A stretch of 54,312 nt of DNA from Klenkia terrae (GTDB lineage Bacteria > Actinomycetota > Actinomycetes > Mycobacteriales > Geodermatophilaceae): positions 3,820,627-3,874,938 of the forward strand of contig NZ_UEXK01000004.1 in the NCBI RefSeq assembly GCF_900491935.1, given 5' to 3'. The notes beneath the pieces are model-generated. The model searched no databases and was not told the origin of the DNA. It saw only the letters and a list, made by a program, of their open reading frames with translations. Of this stretch, positions 19,001 to 26,746 are shown one piece after another. The translations under genes and the position numbers were made by a program. Every line of letters starts with the position of its first letter. Positions within the stretch are counted from its first letter, which is position 1.

Positions 19001-19817
19001 CGATGCGGGTGTGTCCGCCTCCCCTCGCAAGGACGTGCCCTTCGACGTGGTTTTGGCGACCTCGATGCTGCAGGTCGGTGTCGACGTCCAGCGACTAGGT
19101 CTGATGCTCGTGGTCGGGCAACCGAAGAACACCGCCGAGTACATCCAGGCGTCATCTCGGGTCGGCCGAGACTCGGATGATCGGCCCGGTCTGGTGGTGT
19201 CGCTGGGGAACTGGGCGCGGCCGCGCGACCTTGCACACTTCGAGCAGTTCCGGCACTACCACGAGACCTTCTACGCGCAGGTGGAGGCGCTGTCGGTCAC
19301 CCCCTACTCGCCGACGTCTCTCGAGCGTGGGATCGACGGCCTGCTGGTGAGCGTCGTCCGCGTGCTCCAGGCCGCCACCGCCGACGGTCTGTCTCCCGAG
19401 CAGGCAGCGGGACGAATCAAGCAGAACCTCACCGCCGTACAGGGGCTCGTGTCCCGCTTGATGCAGCGGATTGAGGCCGCGGCGCAGGACGAGGACGCGA
19501 CCAAGCTGGCAGACCATCTACTGGTCAACCGGGTCGAGCACTGGTCGAAGCGCGCTGGAGAAGCCGTGGCCAACGGACAGACTCTCGTCTACGAGCGCAC
19601 AGGGAAGGGCAACGCTCACATGCCGCTGATGATCAGCCCGGAGAACGCCGTCGCCGTTGCTGGCAGCTCGGTGCCCGCGCCCTTCCGGATCGCCAATTCA
19701 ATGCGTGAGGTCCAGCCGGAGATCAACCTGCTGGTCAGTCCGCTGCCCGACCGGCTCTTCGCCCGTGCGCCCGAGGGCGCTCCTGCCTGGACTTTGCCTT
19801 CAGGGGACGACGCCTGA
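16077..19817 (+). CDS. drmA: DISARM helicase DrmA
   Basis: This 1246-residue protein is a superfamily 2 helicase of the DrmA type. Walker A reads FFPTGGGKTEAYLGLAAY near residues 490-507, the DExH box is IIQDELHLI near 743-751, and the second lobe has ATSMLQVGVDVQRLG and YIQASSRVGRD near 1022-1032. A cysteine cluster between the boxes (CPWCGTPIG near 615 and later CGRHGYVHVDYPHC) probably holds zinc. DrmA works with DrmB, and the pair is the core shared by all DISARM classes. The GTG start overlaps the drmMI stop by four bases and the stop overlaps the drmB ATG by one. Confidence 0.93.
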   Translation: MTAATPSNARPQGTYELSHELDGSSYEVRENLVDILERELLGPVGGPDEVLTFSPRQQYLVGHIAPVKLSDDVAVAEVEEGESGRGDLVQVRTDEAALAEGRGVPVFAADDSEAESEDDDAEDRTPKQGLMIPSSMGLRFQVPADLAAFTVRASWGVYEPVETDEVTKSGRPIRNYQRTPVEEPRTVELADLVPGETHTVPLRDKVCLRIDRYDDTALGRVLVEIALCNDRVTPMPIPIGMWLFQTRLVIDADGAQVFLPVRDALEEHWAEHDPEVRRLDLQYRDRLQFAIGRCCSVTWKAEVGSRRATSVETTWLPVSETPQTRAGEIDNAMLSMAALAEADSTGLATGLSPLFAGYGAWLDEQEELATKLPAHLQDTAADALFEARKVHKRLTAGLAHVTSKPEALRCFQFMNRVMRDQRIASQVAAGRASNAEMSIADAHALVAARGDKAATWRPFQLAFILMQLGALTDPTARLRSADLQAQVELLFFPTGGGKTEAYLGLAAYTFAIRRRQGVVDSDDGPLDGNDGVAVLMRYTLRLLTAQQFQRATALVCAAELARCEDEATWGTTPFRIGLWVGTAVSPKRYEEAEDQLVKANQYGSHRLTVLQVQRCPWCGTPIGAANVRADPVARRVFVYCGDELARCPFAKGGAVTEGLPVLTVDEEIYRLTPAFVIATVDKFARLAREGEAAALFGYVNRRCGRHGYVHVDYPHCTGSSHTSKGGPAATVVPVSRLRPPDLIIQDELHLITGALGTSVGLFEVAIETLCSWQTPDAMPVKPLIVASTATVRNAQAQVRALYGRWVEIFPPQVLDVANTFFSYEIPISKEHPGRRYIGVSAQGVRLSSAEIRVAEVLLSAGQLLFDRSADDPALTGDARKAADPYMTLVGYFNATRELAGMARYVADDVQNRVKRPRRGAGFPSRLGASFGVLHVGELTSRIASAEIGRTLDRLGGEFNPDYDSSAAFGARMAAADAGVSASPRKDVPFDVVLATSMLQVGVDVQRLGLMLVVGQPKNTAEYIQASSRVGRDSDDRPGLVVSLGNWARPRDLAHFEQFRHYHETFYAQVEALSVTPYSPTSLERGIDGLLVSVVRVLQAATADGLSPEQAAGRIKQNLTAVQGLVSRLMQRIEAAAQDEDATKLADHLLVNRVEHWSKRAGEAVANGQTLVYERTGKGNAHMPLMISPENAVAVAGSSVPAPFRIANSMREVQPEINLLVSPLPDRLFARAPEGAPAWTLPSGDDA

Positions 19818-21871
19818 TGGCCGAAGCCTCCACCGCATCGGCCGACGCAGTCGCGGACATGCTGGCCGACGCCACGGACTCCCTTGACCCGCTGACCGAC
19901 GCCGAGAACGCACACGTCAAGAACCGTGCTCGAGTTGGATCAGCCCGTCCCTCGTCATTGCTGTACACCTACGGCCCCGGCGCAGTGATGGACCTGCCGA
20001 ACTTCGCCGTGATGCCGGCCGGGCTCGACGACTGGGACCCCATCTGGAAGCGTCGCGAGCACGTGCCGACCATCATCGAGCCACGGCTGCTCGACGTCGT
20101 CCGGATGCACCTCGGCAGGGATGTCGACTCCCTCCGGCCTTACCCCTGGCAGCCGAAACGCGGAGGCCCGTCCACCGAGGGGACCGACCTCGGTGTCCCG
20201 GCTCGCGTGTTCCCGCAGTGGTTCCGGTGTACCGGCTGCGACTACCTCGGTCCGCTGCCGCGCTTCACCTACACGAACACCCACCCCTTCCGCCCCGACC
20301 TCGCGCAGTTCACCCACGAGAGCTGCCCTGGGCGAGGCAAAAAGTCCGGGGGGAAGGGCAAGCGGAGCAACCCGGCTGTGCCCGCGCAACACCTGTTGAC
20401 CTGTACCAACGGACACCTCGACGAGTTCCCGTATGCACTGTGGGTGCACAAGGGGAGGGCCTGCCCCAGGGCTGAGAGTCCTGACCTCAAAATGCGGGAC
20501 GCGAACGTCGGCGGCAGCGTCGGCTCCACGATCGTGTGCACGCAGTGCTCGGCCAGCCGCGGAATGTCGGAGGCGCAGGGGCGGGTCGGCCGCGACAAGT
20601 TGCCACAGAAGTGCCGCGGCCGCCACCCACATCTCGGCGCCTTCGATGCCGACTGCGACGCGCGACCGGCCATCGTCCTGATGGGTGCGTCGAACCTGTG
20701 GTTCGCGTCGACGCAGTCGGTCATCGTGATGCCGCGCGATGACAAGCAGCAGACGGCTGCGCTGGCCGACCAGATGCGCGCTGAACTCGGCTTGGAGAAG
20801 GTCGCGAAGTACCAGGCGCATCCGGACTTCCTGCGGGATCTTTTGTCGGCACACATCGACCTCGAGACGGTGACGGACGACGAGCTGGCGGCTGCGGCCG
20901 CGAAGGCGATGGCGGGGGATTCCGATGAGGTGCGCCAAGACAAGCTGGCGGGCTGGGACCCGATTGACTTGCTGGTGCCCGAGTGGGCCTACCTCCAGCA
21001 ACCTGCATTGTTTGCGCAGCAGTCCAACAGCACTGGTCTTATGGTCACTGAGCGCGACCGAGGCGCAAAGCTGCATCCTCACGTTCAGCGCGTGGTCGCG
21101 GTCAACAAGATGAAGAAGGTGAACGCCGTCCTGGGGTTCACCCGACTGGACGAGATGGACCGGGTCAACGACCTGTCGAGCCGGCTGGTCAAGCTGACTC
21201 GCAACAAGCGGCCCAGGTGGGTGCCGGCAACCGAGGATCGCGGGGAAGGCGTCTTCCTGCAGCTCGACGTTGACGCGGTTGCCGCATGGGAGACCGTCGT
21301 CCTGGCGTCCCCGCTGTGGGCGGAGCATCGGCAGGCGCATGACCGCAACTTCGCCCGGCGGTTCTCGGAGACAGCGAAGAACGTCGACTCAGCGACGAGA
21401 TTCCCTGCTCCCCGGTACTGGTTGCTGCATACGTTCTCGCACGCGCTCATCCGGGAAATGGCCATGTACAGCGGATACGGCGCAGCGAGCCTGTCCGAGC
21501 GCATCTACGGCTGGCCGGGCTCCGCGGAACGGTCCGCTGCGGCTGGCCTCCTAATTTGCACTACGGCGTCCGACAGCGAGGGCACGCTCGGAGGTCTGGT
21601 TGCACTATCGCAACCAGAGCGGTTGCAGTCGTTGGTGTCCTCGGCACTTCGGCGGGCTGCGCGCTGCTCGTCGGACCCGGTCTGTGCGATGCGGACACCA
21701 AGGGACCCTGAGGACTTCCTACACGGAGCGGCGTGTCATTGCTGCACGTTTGCATCCGAGACGTCTTGTGAGAACGCCAACCGATTTCTCGATCGGCGTT
21801 TTATGCTCACGCTCGCGACGACGACTGGCGCTAGAGTGCCTGGGTTCTTCGGCGTCACTAATGGCAGTTGA
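19817..21871 (+). CDS. drmB: DISARM DUF1998 protein DrmB
   Basis: The 684-residue product matches DrmB: N-terminal RPSSLLYTYGPGAVMDLPNFAV (split here across residues 35-56), several zinc-finger-like cysteine pairs (CTGCDYLG near 138, LTCTNGHLDEFPYALW near 194, CTQCSASRGM near 241), and a C-terminal DUF1998 domain. That domain has LLHTFSHALIREMA, YGAASLSERIYG and the closing cluster CHCCTFASETSCENANRFLDR. DrmB partners the DrmA helicase. It starts one base inside the drmA stop and overlaps drmC by 11 bases. Confidence 0.93.
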   Translation: MAEASTASADAVADMLADATDSLDPLTDAENAHVKNRARVGSARPSSLLYTYGPGAVMDLPNFAVMPAGLDDWDPIWKRREHVPTIIEPRLLDVVRMHLGRDVDSLRPYPWQPKRGGPSTEGTDLGVPARVFPQWFRCTGCDYLGPLPRFTYTNTHPFRPDLAQFTHESCPGRGKKSGGKGKRSNPAVPAQHLLTCTNGHLDEFPYALWVHKGRACPRAESPDLKMRDANVGGSVGSTIVCTQCSASRGMSEAQGRVGRDKLPQKCRGRHPHLGAFDADCDARPAIVLMGASNLWFASTQSVIVMPRDDKQQTAALADQMRAELGLEKVAKYQAHPDFLRDLLSAHIDLETVTDDELAAAAAKAMAGDSDEVRQDKLAGWDPIDLLVPEWAYLQQPALFAQQSNSTGLMVTERDRGAKLHPHVQRVVAVNKMKKVNAVLGFTRLDEMDRVNDLSSRLVKLTRNKRPRWVPATEDRGEGVFLQLDVDAVAAWETVVLASPLWAEHRQAHDRNFARRFSETAKNVDSATRFPAPRYWLLHTFSHALIREMAMYSGYGAASLSERIYGWPGSAERSAAAGLLICTTASDSEGTLGGLVALSQPERLQSLVSSALRRAARCSSDPVCAMRTPRDPEDFLHGAACHCCTFASETSCENANRFLDRRFMLTLATTTGARVPGFFGVTNGS

Positions 21872-22571
21872 TCCGTTGAACGACCTCGGCGGCTACTTCA
21901 CAGGAGCTGAGGCCCGGGCCCTCGCTGCGGGGTTCGCTGGTGGCCGCCACATCACTCAAGTGCTCACTGCTGTTGATTCGGCCAGGCGCACCCAAGGTGG
22001 TCAATTGCTGGCGGCGGCCGGGCTAAATCACACAACCGCCGACTTGGCGGTAGCTGTCCTGACTGCCGTTGCGGGTGCGAAGGGTTCCGACCGCAAAGTG
22101 ACTCCCGTGTGGACGATGCCCGGCAACGAGGCCACCGTTGGGCATTTAACCAGCCAATTCCACGTCCTCGTGCAGGGTGCGCGGCAGTCCATTACGTGCG
22201 CAACGTACAACTTTCAATCTTCGTCACAGATGTGGTCCGAATTGGCACTCGCCGCAGGTCGGCCCGGGGTTGCCGTCACGGTATATATTGACGCTTCGAA
22301 AGCGGATGCGGTTGCTGTGCAGAAGCAGCTTGCCGGTGCGACTGTCTACCGATCAAGCGAGCTGGATTCTGGACAAAAGGTCGTCAGTCATGCGAAATTT
22401 GTTGTGGTTGACCATCAACTAGTGCTTCTGACTAGTGCCAACTTCTCATACAGTGCTGAGAATCGCAACGTCGAGTTTGGTCTTTTGCTGCATGATAGCG
22501 GTCTGGCCGAATCAATCGAGTCTGTGATGACAAGCAAACACGGGTCTCTGTACAACCTGGCTAGTACTTGA
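21861..22571 (+). CDS. drmC: DISARM phospholipase-D-like protein DrmC
   Basis: The 236-residue protein has a C-terminal PLD domain with SHAKFVVVD (H-x-K, near residues 177-185) followed by LTSANFSYSAENRNVEFGLL, which supplies the N and E of a single PLD half-site. Proteins of this kind dimerise to form one active site. The N-terminal half (LGGYFTGAEARALAAGF onward) is DrmC-like. The ATG at 21861 is chosen from the conserved start; the open frame runs further upstream inside drmB. Composition is more A/T-rich here than in drmA-drmB. It closes the five-gene class 1 DISARM operon. Confidence 0.92.
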   Translation: MAVDPLNDLGGYFTGAEARALAAGFAGGRHITQVLTAVDSARRTQGGQLLAAAGLNHTTADLAVAVLTAVAGAKGSDRKVTPVWTMPGNEATVGHLTSQFHVLVQGARQSITCATYNFQSSSQMWSELALAAGRPGVAVTVYIDASKADAVAVQKQLAGATVYRSSELDSGQKVVSHAKFVVVDHQLVLLTSANFSYSAENRNVEFGLLLHDSGLAESIESVMTSKHGSLYNLAST

Positions 22572-22713
22572 TGTGTCCACTCGAAGTGTGCGGAACTATG
22601 AGTTGGTCGGCTGTCATCGAGGTTGACCCTTCTTGCCCTGCAGTAGGTCACCTCTTACGCCCGCGTAATTCCGATGCATGTCGGCCAGTCCGGGTGACGA
22701 TGGAGGTGACCGA

Positions 22714-23355
22714 ATGCGCTGGTTCGGTGATGTTCCGAAGGTGTTGAAGGTCGGCTTTGCCGAGTTCATGGGTGCCCGTGAGGCACTTGATTACTGGCAG
22801 GTTCGGCTGGATGACGAGTTCGCTTCTGAGCAGCACGGCGAACGACCAGATCCGGACCGGACCGCCGAGACCCTGTTCCTCCTCGCGCAGGTGCAACTCG
22901 ACCAGGCAGTAGCAATCTTGAATTCTGAATTCGACGTGGACGCCCGTCCGTTCTCAGGCGGCGAAGTTGGCCGAAGGTTGAGGGATGTCATTTCCGCCGT
23001 GGAAGACGGTCAGAGTGCGATAGAGGCTTATCAATTCGAGATTGATGTGGTTGGCGAGGGGGTGGACCTCTGGCGCTCGCTTCGGCAGGCGGAAAGTCTG
23101 GCCGTAACCCATGCGTTTGAATGGGATGGCAGCATCACCCTTACGCTGGGGCCACCACTGCCCCAGCTGAAATACTTGCGTGTCGAGGGCAGTGATGGCG
23201 CTGAACTAAATTCAACACCCATGGAGGTGTTTTCCGCAGCGAGCGCCTGCACAAGTTGCGTAGCTGAACTAGCGGTTCGCTATCGCAAATGGCGTAGTCA
23301 GGGCTGGGGTCCGGAACCCCAACATGAGGACGGGTATGGACAGACCGCACCGTAA
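22714..23355 (+). CDS. Unknown protein downstream of drmC
   Basis: The 213-residue product (MRWFGDVPKVLKVGFAEFMG) is not one I recognise. It is soluble and acidic, mostly helical in its first 150 residues (LFLLAQVQLDQAVAILNSEF), with an acidic C-terminus; no catalytic motif or membrane segment is visible. An ATG at 22678 is also in frame, but the ATG at 22714 follows a near-perfect GGAGGTGA ribosome-binding site. It lies 142 bases after drmC on the same strand and shares that region's raised A/T content, so it may have travelled with the DISARM operon. Membership of DISARM is not established. Confidence 0.7.
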   Translation: MRWFGDVPKVLKVGFAEFMGAREALDYWQVRLDDEFASEQHGERPDPDRTAETLFLLAQVQLDQAVAILNSEFDVDARPFSGGEVGRRLRDVISAVEDGQSAIEAYQFEIDVVGEGVDLWRSLRQAESLAVTHAFEWDGSITLTLGPPLPQLKYLRVEGSDGAELNSTPMEVFSAASACTSCVAELAVRYRKWRSQGWGPEPQHEDGYGQTAP

Positions 23356-23463
23356 TGAGTCGAATAGGTGTATGCGAACGGCCAATCGGGGGTCGATTCC
23401 GCTGGCCGCGGAACGCGTCGTGGCGCTGAGAGCATCGAGACAGTTAGTCGTTTGGCCGGTCCT

Positions 23464-23482
23464 AATACATAGCTGATGTATT
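23464..23482. promoter_or_regulatory. A/T-rich inverted repeat upstream of the second operon
   Basis: AATACAT and ATGTATT form a perfect seven-base inverted repeat around AGCTG. Such A/T-rich symmetry stands out in this G/C-rich DNA. It lies about 280 bases before the hydrolase gene and just before a strong ribosome-binding-site-like sequence, so an operator role is more likely than a terminator; no T-run follows on either strand. Confidence 0.45.
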
Positions 23483-23509
23483 GGTTGATTGTCGAGACCA
23501 GGAGGAAGG

Positions 23510-23716
23510 TTGTCGAGATCTATTGTCGAACAATGTTTACGTGAAGCGCGAGCAGCCGACGGGTCGCGAGCTGGGCTCGTTTGGCTGGCGTTGGGGCGCG
23601 GTAAACGTTTCCGGAATAGGGCGGGATGTCACGTAAGTCCGGCGGGTGGGCCTGTCGCGTGGCCAGTCACAGTTCACCCAGAGCGGTGCCAGTCCCTCGG
23701 TGTCAGAACCGCATGA
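23510..23716 (+). CDS. Possible 68-residue protein with TTG start
   Basis: A TTG directly follows AGGAGGAAGG and opens a 68-codon frame (LSRSIVEQCLREARAADGSR onward) ending TGA just before the hydrolase gene. The excellent ribosome-binding site is the only real support. Codon third positions are mixed, the sequence matches no family I know, and the inferred protein is arginine-rich in its middle. It could be a leader peptide or small regulator of the second operon, or a chance frame. Confidence 0.25.
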   Translation: MSRSIVEQCLREARAADGSRAGLVWLALGRGKRFRNRAGCHVSPAGGPVAWPVTVHPERCQSLGVRTA

Positions 23717-23765
23717 TTAAGTGCTGTCGATCGGCGAAGCGTTCGACACATCGACGGGGGTTGTC

Positions 23766-25553
23766 GTGGTTCCGACTGTGGTGTTCCTGCACGGCGTAGG
23801 TGACGGCGATCCCAGTGCTGGCTGGTTCGGGCACATGAATGCCGGTCTTGAGGCAGTCGGTTACGACGCTGTCGACAAGGGCCAGACCATCGCCCCCCGG
23901 TATAGCAGCATCCTCGAGATGGACGGGGTGTCGGCCTCCGTGCCGGCGCGGACATACCAGCCCGACGACGAAGACGAGCGCCGTCGGCTGTACGAGCGTC
24001 AGCAGGTGAGCTTGGGGCGCCTGATCGGGCAGGACGACCGTGTCGAACCCGGCGGCCTGGCCAACGTGCCTGCTCTCATCGTCGACCTCATCCATGATGC
24101 GGCCACGTTGGTCGACCCCGGGCTCATGAAGCAGGTCACTCGCTACCTGAAGAACGAAGGGGTCCGCGGGGCCATCCTGCGCAACGTCCTGGAGCAGCTG
24201 CCGGTCGAGGGCAGCATCGTCTTGGTGGGGCACAGCTTGGGCTCCGTGGTCGCCATCGACCTCCTGGATCACCTCCCCGCGCAGGTGCACGTGCGTCGCC
24301 TGATCACCGTCGGCAGTCCGGCCGGGTCACCTTTCCTCCACGAGAAGACCGATCGGCTCCTCAAGCGCTTTCCGTACGGGACGGTCCGCGACTGGGCCAA
24401 CCTTTACGGCCGTCTCGACCCCATCACCGCAGGTCGTGGGCTCGGCGGCACGTTCCCGGCAGCCCAGGATTTCCCGCTCGCGGTCGGCGTCTCGCACGGG
24501 GCGGAGTTCTACCTGCAGCATTCCCACGTCGCGACCCTGCTCGGTGAAGCGGTCTTCGGGTCGCAGAGCCGGGAACTCGTGCCGGTGGAGCGGGCCATCG
24601 ATCTGCCAGAGTCGGTCCCCGAGCAGATGGCCGTCTTCGCGCTGTCCTTCGCCCACCACGTCCGGCGCAACATCACCGACCAAGCGGTGGCCCGCCGCTA
24701 CGCCCTTGCGCTCGAGATCGTCCAGGAGGAGATGAGCAACAGGCTCCGGACGATGTTCGCCGCCGAGGGGAGGCTCGCTACCCCCGCCGTTCTCGCGCTG
24801 ACGGACGGCAAAGCACCCCGGGTCCAGAGGGACTGGGAGCTCGACCAGGTCATCGAACCCATGGTGCTGTCGGCGTTGTCCAACCTGGTCCAGCCATACG
24901 ACATCGACCCGGGCAAGGCGCCCATGGCAGCCCTCCGGGACATGGCGATCGAGGTCGGGATTCAGCCGGAGAGCGGCGAGACGATCGCTGCGTGCATCAG
25001 TGAGGTCCGTGACGCCCTCGTGAAGTCATCAGGCATCCCGTGGGGTCGGATTCTTATCGGTGCCGCCGGCGTGGCCCTCGTGGCTGCGGGACCGCTGGGC
25101 GTCGCCCTCGCCGCACCAGCCGGCGCGTTCGGGGCGGCTGCCTTCACTGGCGCGCTGGCGGCCTTCGGTCCTGGCGGAATGGTCGGCGGGATGGCGCTTC
25201 TCGGGACCATGACATCGGCCGGCAGTGCCGCAGCTGCGGCCGCTGCGTCGGCGCCCAGTGCGGCGGATGCGTCGCTCGACCAAATCGTTGTCGACGTCCT
25301 CGTGAAGGTGTCGGCGGCACGTGCCCGGCAGAAGCTGGACCTCACGCCGGAGGAACAGGTCTGGTTCCACGTCGTCGCCCTCGAGACGGAGGTCGCAGCT
25401 GAACGAAACCGCCTGACCAGCTTGAGCGACAAGAAGTCCCTCCGCATCGCCGACCTCGACAAGAAGCTTGAGGTGCTCCGTCGGTTGCTCAGCTGGATGC
25501 TCGAAAACGGACTGGCGCCGCGGATGCTCGACGCCGAGGTGGTGGCGCCGTGA
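23766..25553 (+). CDS. Alpha/beta-hydrolase with hydrophobic Gly/Ala tail (operon 2, gene 1)
   Basis: With the GTG at 23766 (GGGGG five bases upstream; GTG 23721 is an alternative) the protein has 595 residues. Residues 1-250 form an alpha/beta-hydrolase fold: VVFLHGVGDGDP at the N-terminus, the nucleophile elbow GHSLGS with Ser157, LITVGSPAGS, a candidate acid in RLDPITAG near 218 and a candidate His in SHGAEFYLQH. Residues about 420-490 are a glycine/alanine-rich hydrophobic stretch (LIGAAGVALVAAGPLGVALA and GGMVGGMALLG), then a coiled C-terminal helix. It may be a lipase or esterase that contacts membranes, which would suit a defence effector; that is inference. Its stop overlaps the next start (GTGA). 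Confidence 0.85.
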   Translation: MVPTVVFLHGVGDGDPSAGWFGHMNAGLEAVGYDAVDKGQTIAPRYSSILEMDGVSASVPARTYQPDDEDERRRLYERQQVSLGRLIGQDDRVEPGGLANVPALIVDLIHDAATLVDPGLMKQVTRYLKNEGVRGAILRNVLEQLPVEGSIVLVGHSLGSVVAIDLLDHLPAQVHVRRLITVGSPAGSPFLHEKTDRLLKRFPYGTVRDWANLYGRLDPITAGRGLGGTFPAAQDFPLAVGVSHGAEFYLQHSHVATLLGEAVFGSQSRELVPVERAIDLPESVPEQMAVFALSFAHHVRRNITDQAVARRYALALEIVQEEMSNRLRTMFAAEGRLATPAVLALTDGKAPRVQRDWELDQVIEPMVLSALSNLVQPYDIDPGKAPMAALRDMAIEVGIQPESGETIAACISEVRDALVKSSGIPWGRILIGAAGVALVAAGPLGVALAAPAGAFGAAAFTGALAAFGPGGMVGGMALLGTMTSAGSAAAAAAASAPSAADASLDQIVVDVLVKVSAARARQKLDLTPEEQVWFHVVALETEVAAERNRLTSLSDKKSLRIADLDKKLEVLRRLLSWMLENGLAPRMLDAEVVAP

Positions 25554-26746
25554 CATCGCAGCTCGCCTGGCTGGATTTCGACGCCGAGCAGCAGCGGCGC
25601 ACCAGAGAGATGCTGCGGCTGTTCGAGGAGAAGGAAAGCCGGGACGAGCTCGGGATCGGTCAGGTGCGGGATGCCTTCTCCGACCTGATGTTCCCGGGGA
25701 TGTCCGTCCTGCTCACGCGAGCCCGCTACTTCCTTCTGGTTCCCTGGTGCGCCGCCGCCGCGGACCGCACTGCTCGTCAGCGTCGACCCCAGTCGCTGGC
25801 CGACGTCGAGCGGCGCGTCGTCCTGACGCTGCTGGCCGAGGCGCCTGACGATTTCGGCATCATCGGCGCCCGCGCTGGCGCGAAGGTCAAGAACCTGCCA
25901 TCGGTCATCTACAACCAGGCGCTCGAGCGGTACGGCATCGCGCGGGCTTATGTCGACGACCGGACTGCGCTGGAGGAAGAGCTCGGCGAGGAGGTCACTC
26001 GCCGGGCAAGCGGCCGCTGGGTGCCCTCGGTCCCGCCCGCACCGCCTGGCTTCCCCGACAGCGTCGTAGGCGGACTGCGTGTGGAGGCCGACGAGGCACG
26101 GTGGCTGACCGAGCAAATCGTGTCCGCTTGCCCGACGTCCTTCCTGGCGCACGTGCTGCAGTCCTCCGAGCCGATTGACGAGGTGCCCTGGGCGTGGTCG
26201 CACCCGGCAGTCACGGACGCCGACAGCGAGACCCGTGCGGTCGTGCAGGACGCAGAGCTGTTCTCCCTCGCGATGCACGGAGCGGCCCTGCTCTACAACC
26301 TGCTCATCGCGGAGAAGTACGAGGCGGCTGATCTGACCTCCGTGGTGGGGCCCGTCGACCGCTACCGCAGCCGTATCGACGAGTGGGCCGAGACGGTGTC
26401 CGGGCACCCCCGGCTCTCATCCTGGGACACCGCCAGCATGTGGGCCCGGGTGACCAACCAGAACCCACGCATCCAGGGCAATCCGCGCGCCCGCCTGTTC
26501 ATCTCCACCTGGCTCGGCGTCCTCGGTGAGCTGGCCGGAATGGCCGACCGCGCCGATCTGAGGGCGCTCGTCCGCGACCGGGAGATCTCGATCAAAGGCC
26601 CGCAGTCGCGGCTCCGCCACGACAAGCTGCTCCGCACATGGGCAGGGGCCTCGGGAAGTCGCCGACTCGACTTCCGGTGGACCAACGTCCGGACGATCGT
26701 GTCCGACATCCACGCAGGAGCGGAGAGCGCCAGTGCTGGAGCCTGA
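25550..26746 (+). CDS. DUF6361-like protein (operon 2, gene 2)
   Basis: The 398-residue protein starts MTSQLAWLDFDAEQQRRTRE and contains DELGIGQVRDAFSDLMFPG, then VLLTRARYFLLVPWC, then LPSVIYNQALERYGIAR. This arrangement is the one I associate with the DUF6361 family; the assignment is from memory and its biochemical role is unknown. No nuclease or ATPase motif is evident. The GTG start overlaps the hydrolase stop by four bases and the stop overlaps the PLD-like gene by 14 bases, so it is translated as part of the same unit. A likely role is as a structural or sensing subunit of the predicted system. Confidence 0.78.
   Translation: MTSQLAWLDFDAEQQRRTREMLRLFEEKESRDELGIGQVRDAFSDLMFPGMSVLLTRARYFLLVPWCAAAADRTARQRRPQSLADVERRVVLTLLAEAPDDFGIIGARAGAKVKNLPSVIYNQALERYGIARAYVDDRTALEEELGEEVTRRASGRWVPSVPPAPPGFPDSVVGGLRVEADEARWLTEQIVSACPTSFLAHVLQSSEPIDEVPWAWSHPAVTDADSETRAVVQDAELFSLAMHGAALLYNLLIAEKYEAADLTSVVGPVDRYRSRIDEWAETVSGHPRLSSWDTASMWARVTNQNPRIQGNPRARLFISTWLGVLGELAGMADRADLRALVRDREISIKGPQSRLRHDKLLRTWAGASGSRRLDFRWTNVRTIVSDIHAGAESASAGA

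Larger units (their letters stand above)
23356..23765. other. 410-base gap between the two defence operons
   Basis: This gap lacks a convincing gene. It contains a perfect inverted repeat (23464-23482), a strong Shine-Dalgarno-like AGGAGGAAGG at 23500-23509, and a short open frame behind it. Composition is more A/T-rich than the operon that follows. It most likely holds the promoter of the second operon. Confidence 0.6.
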
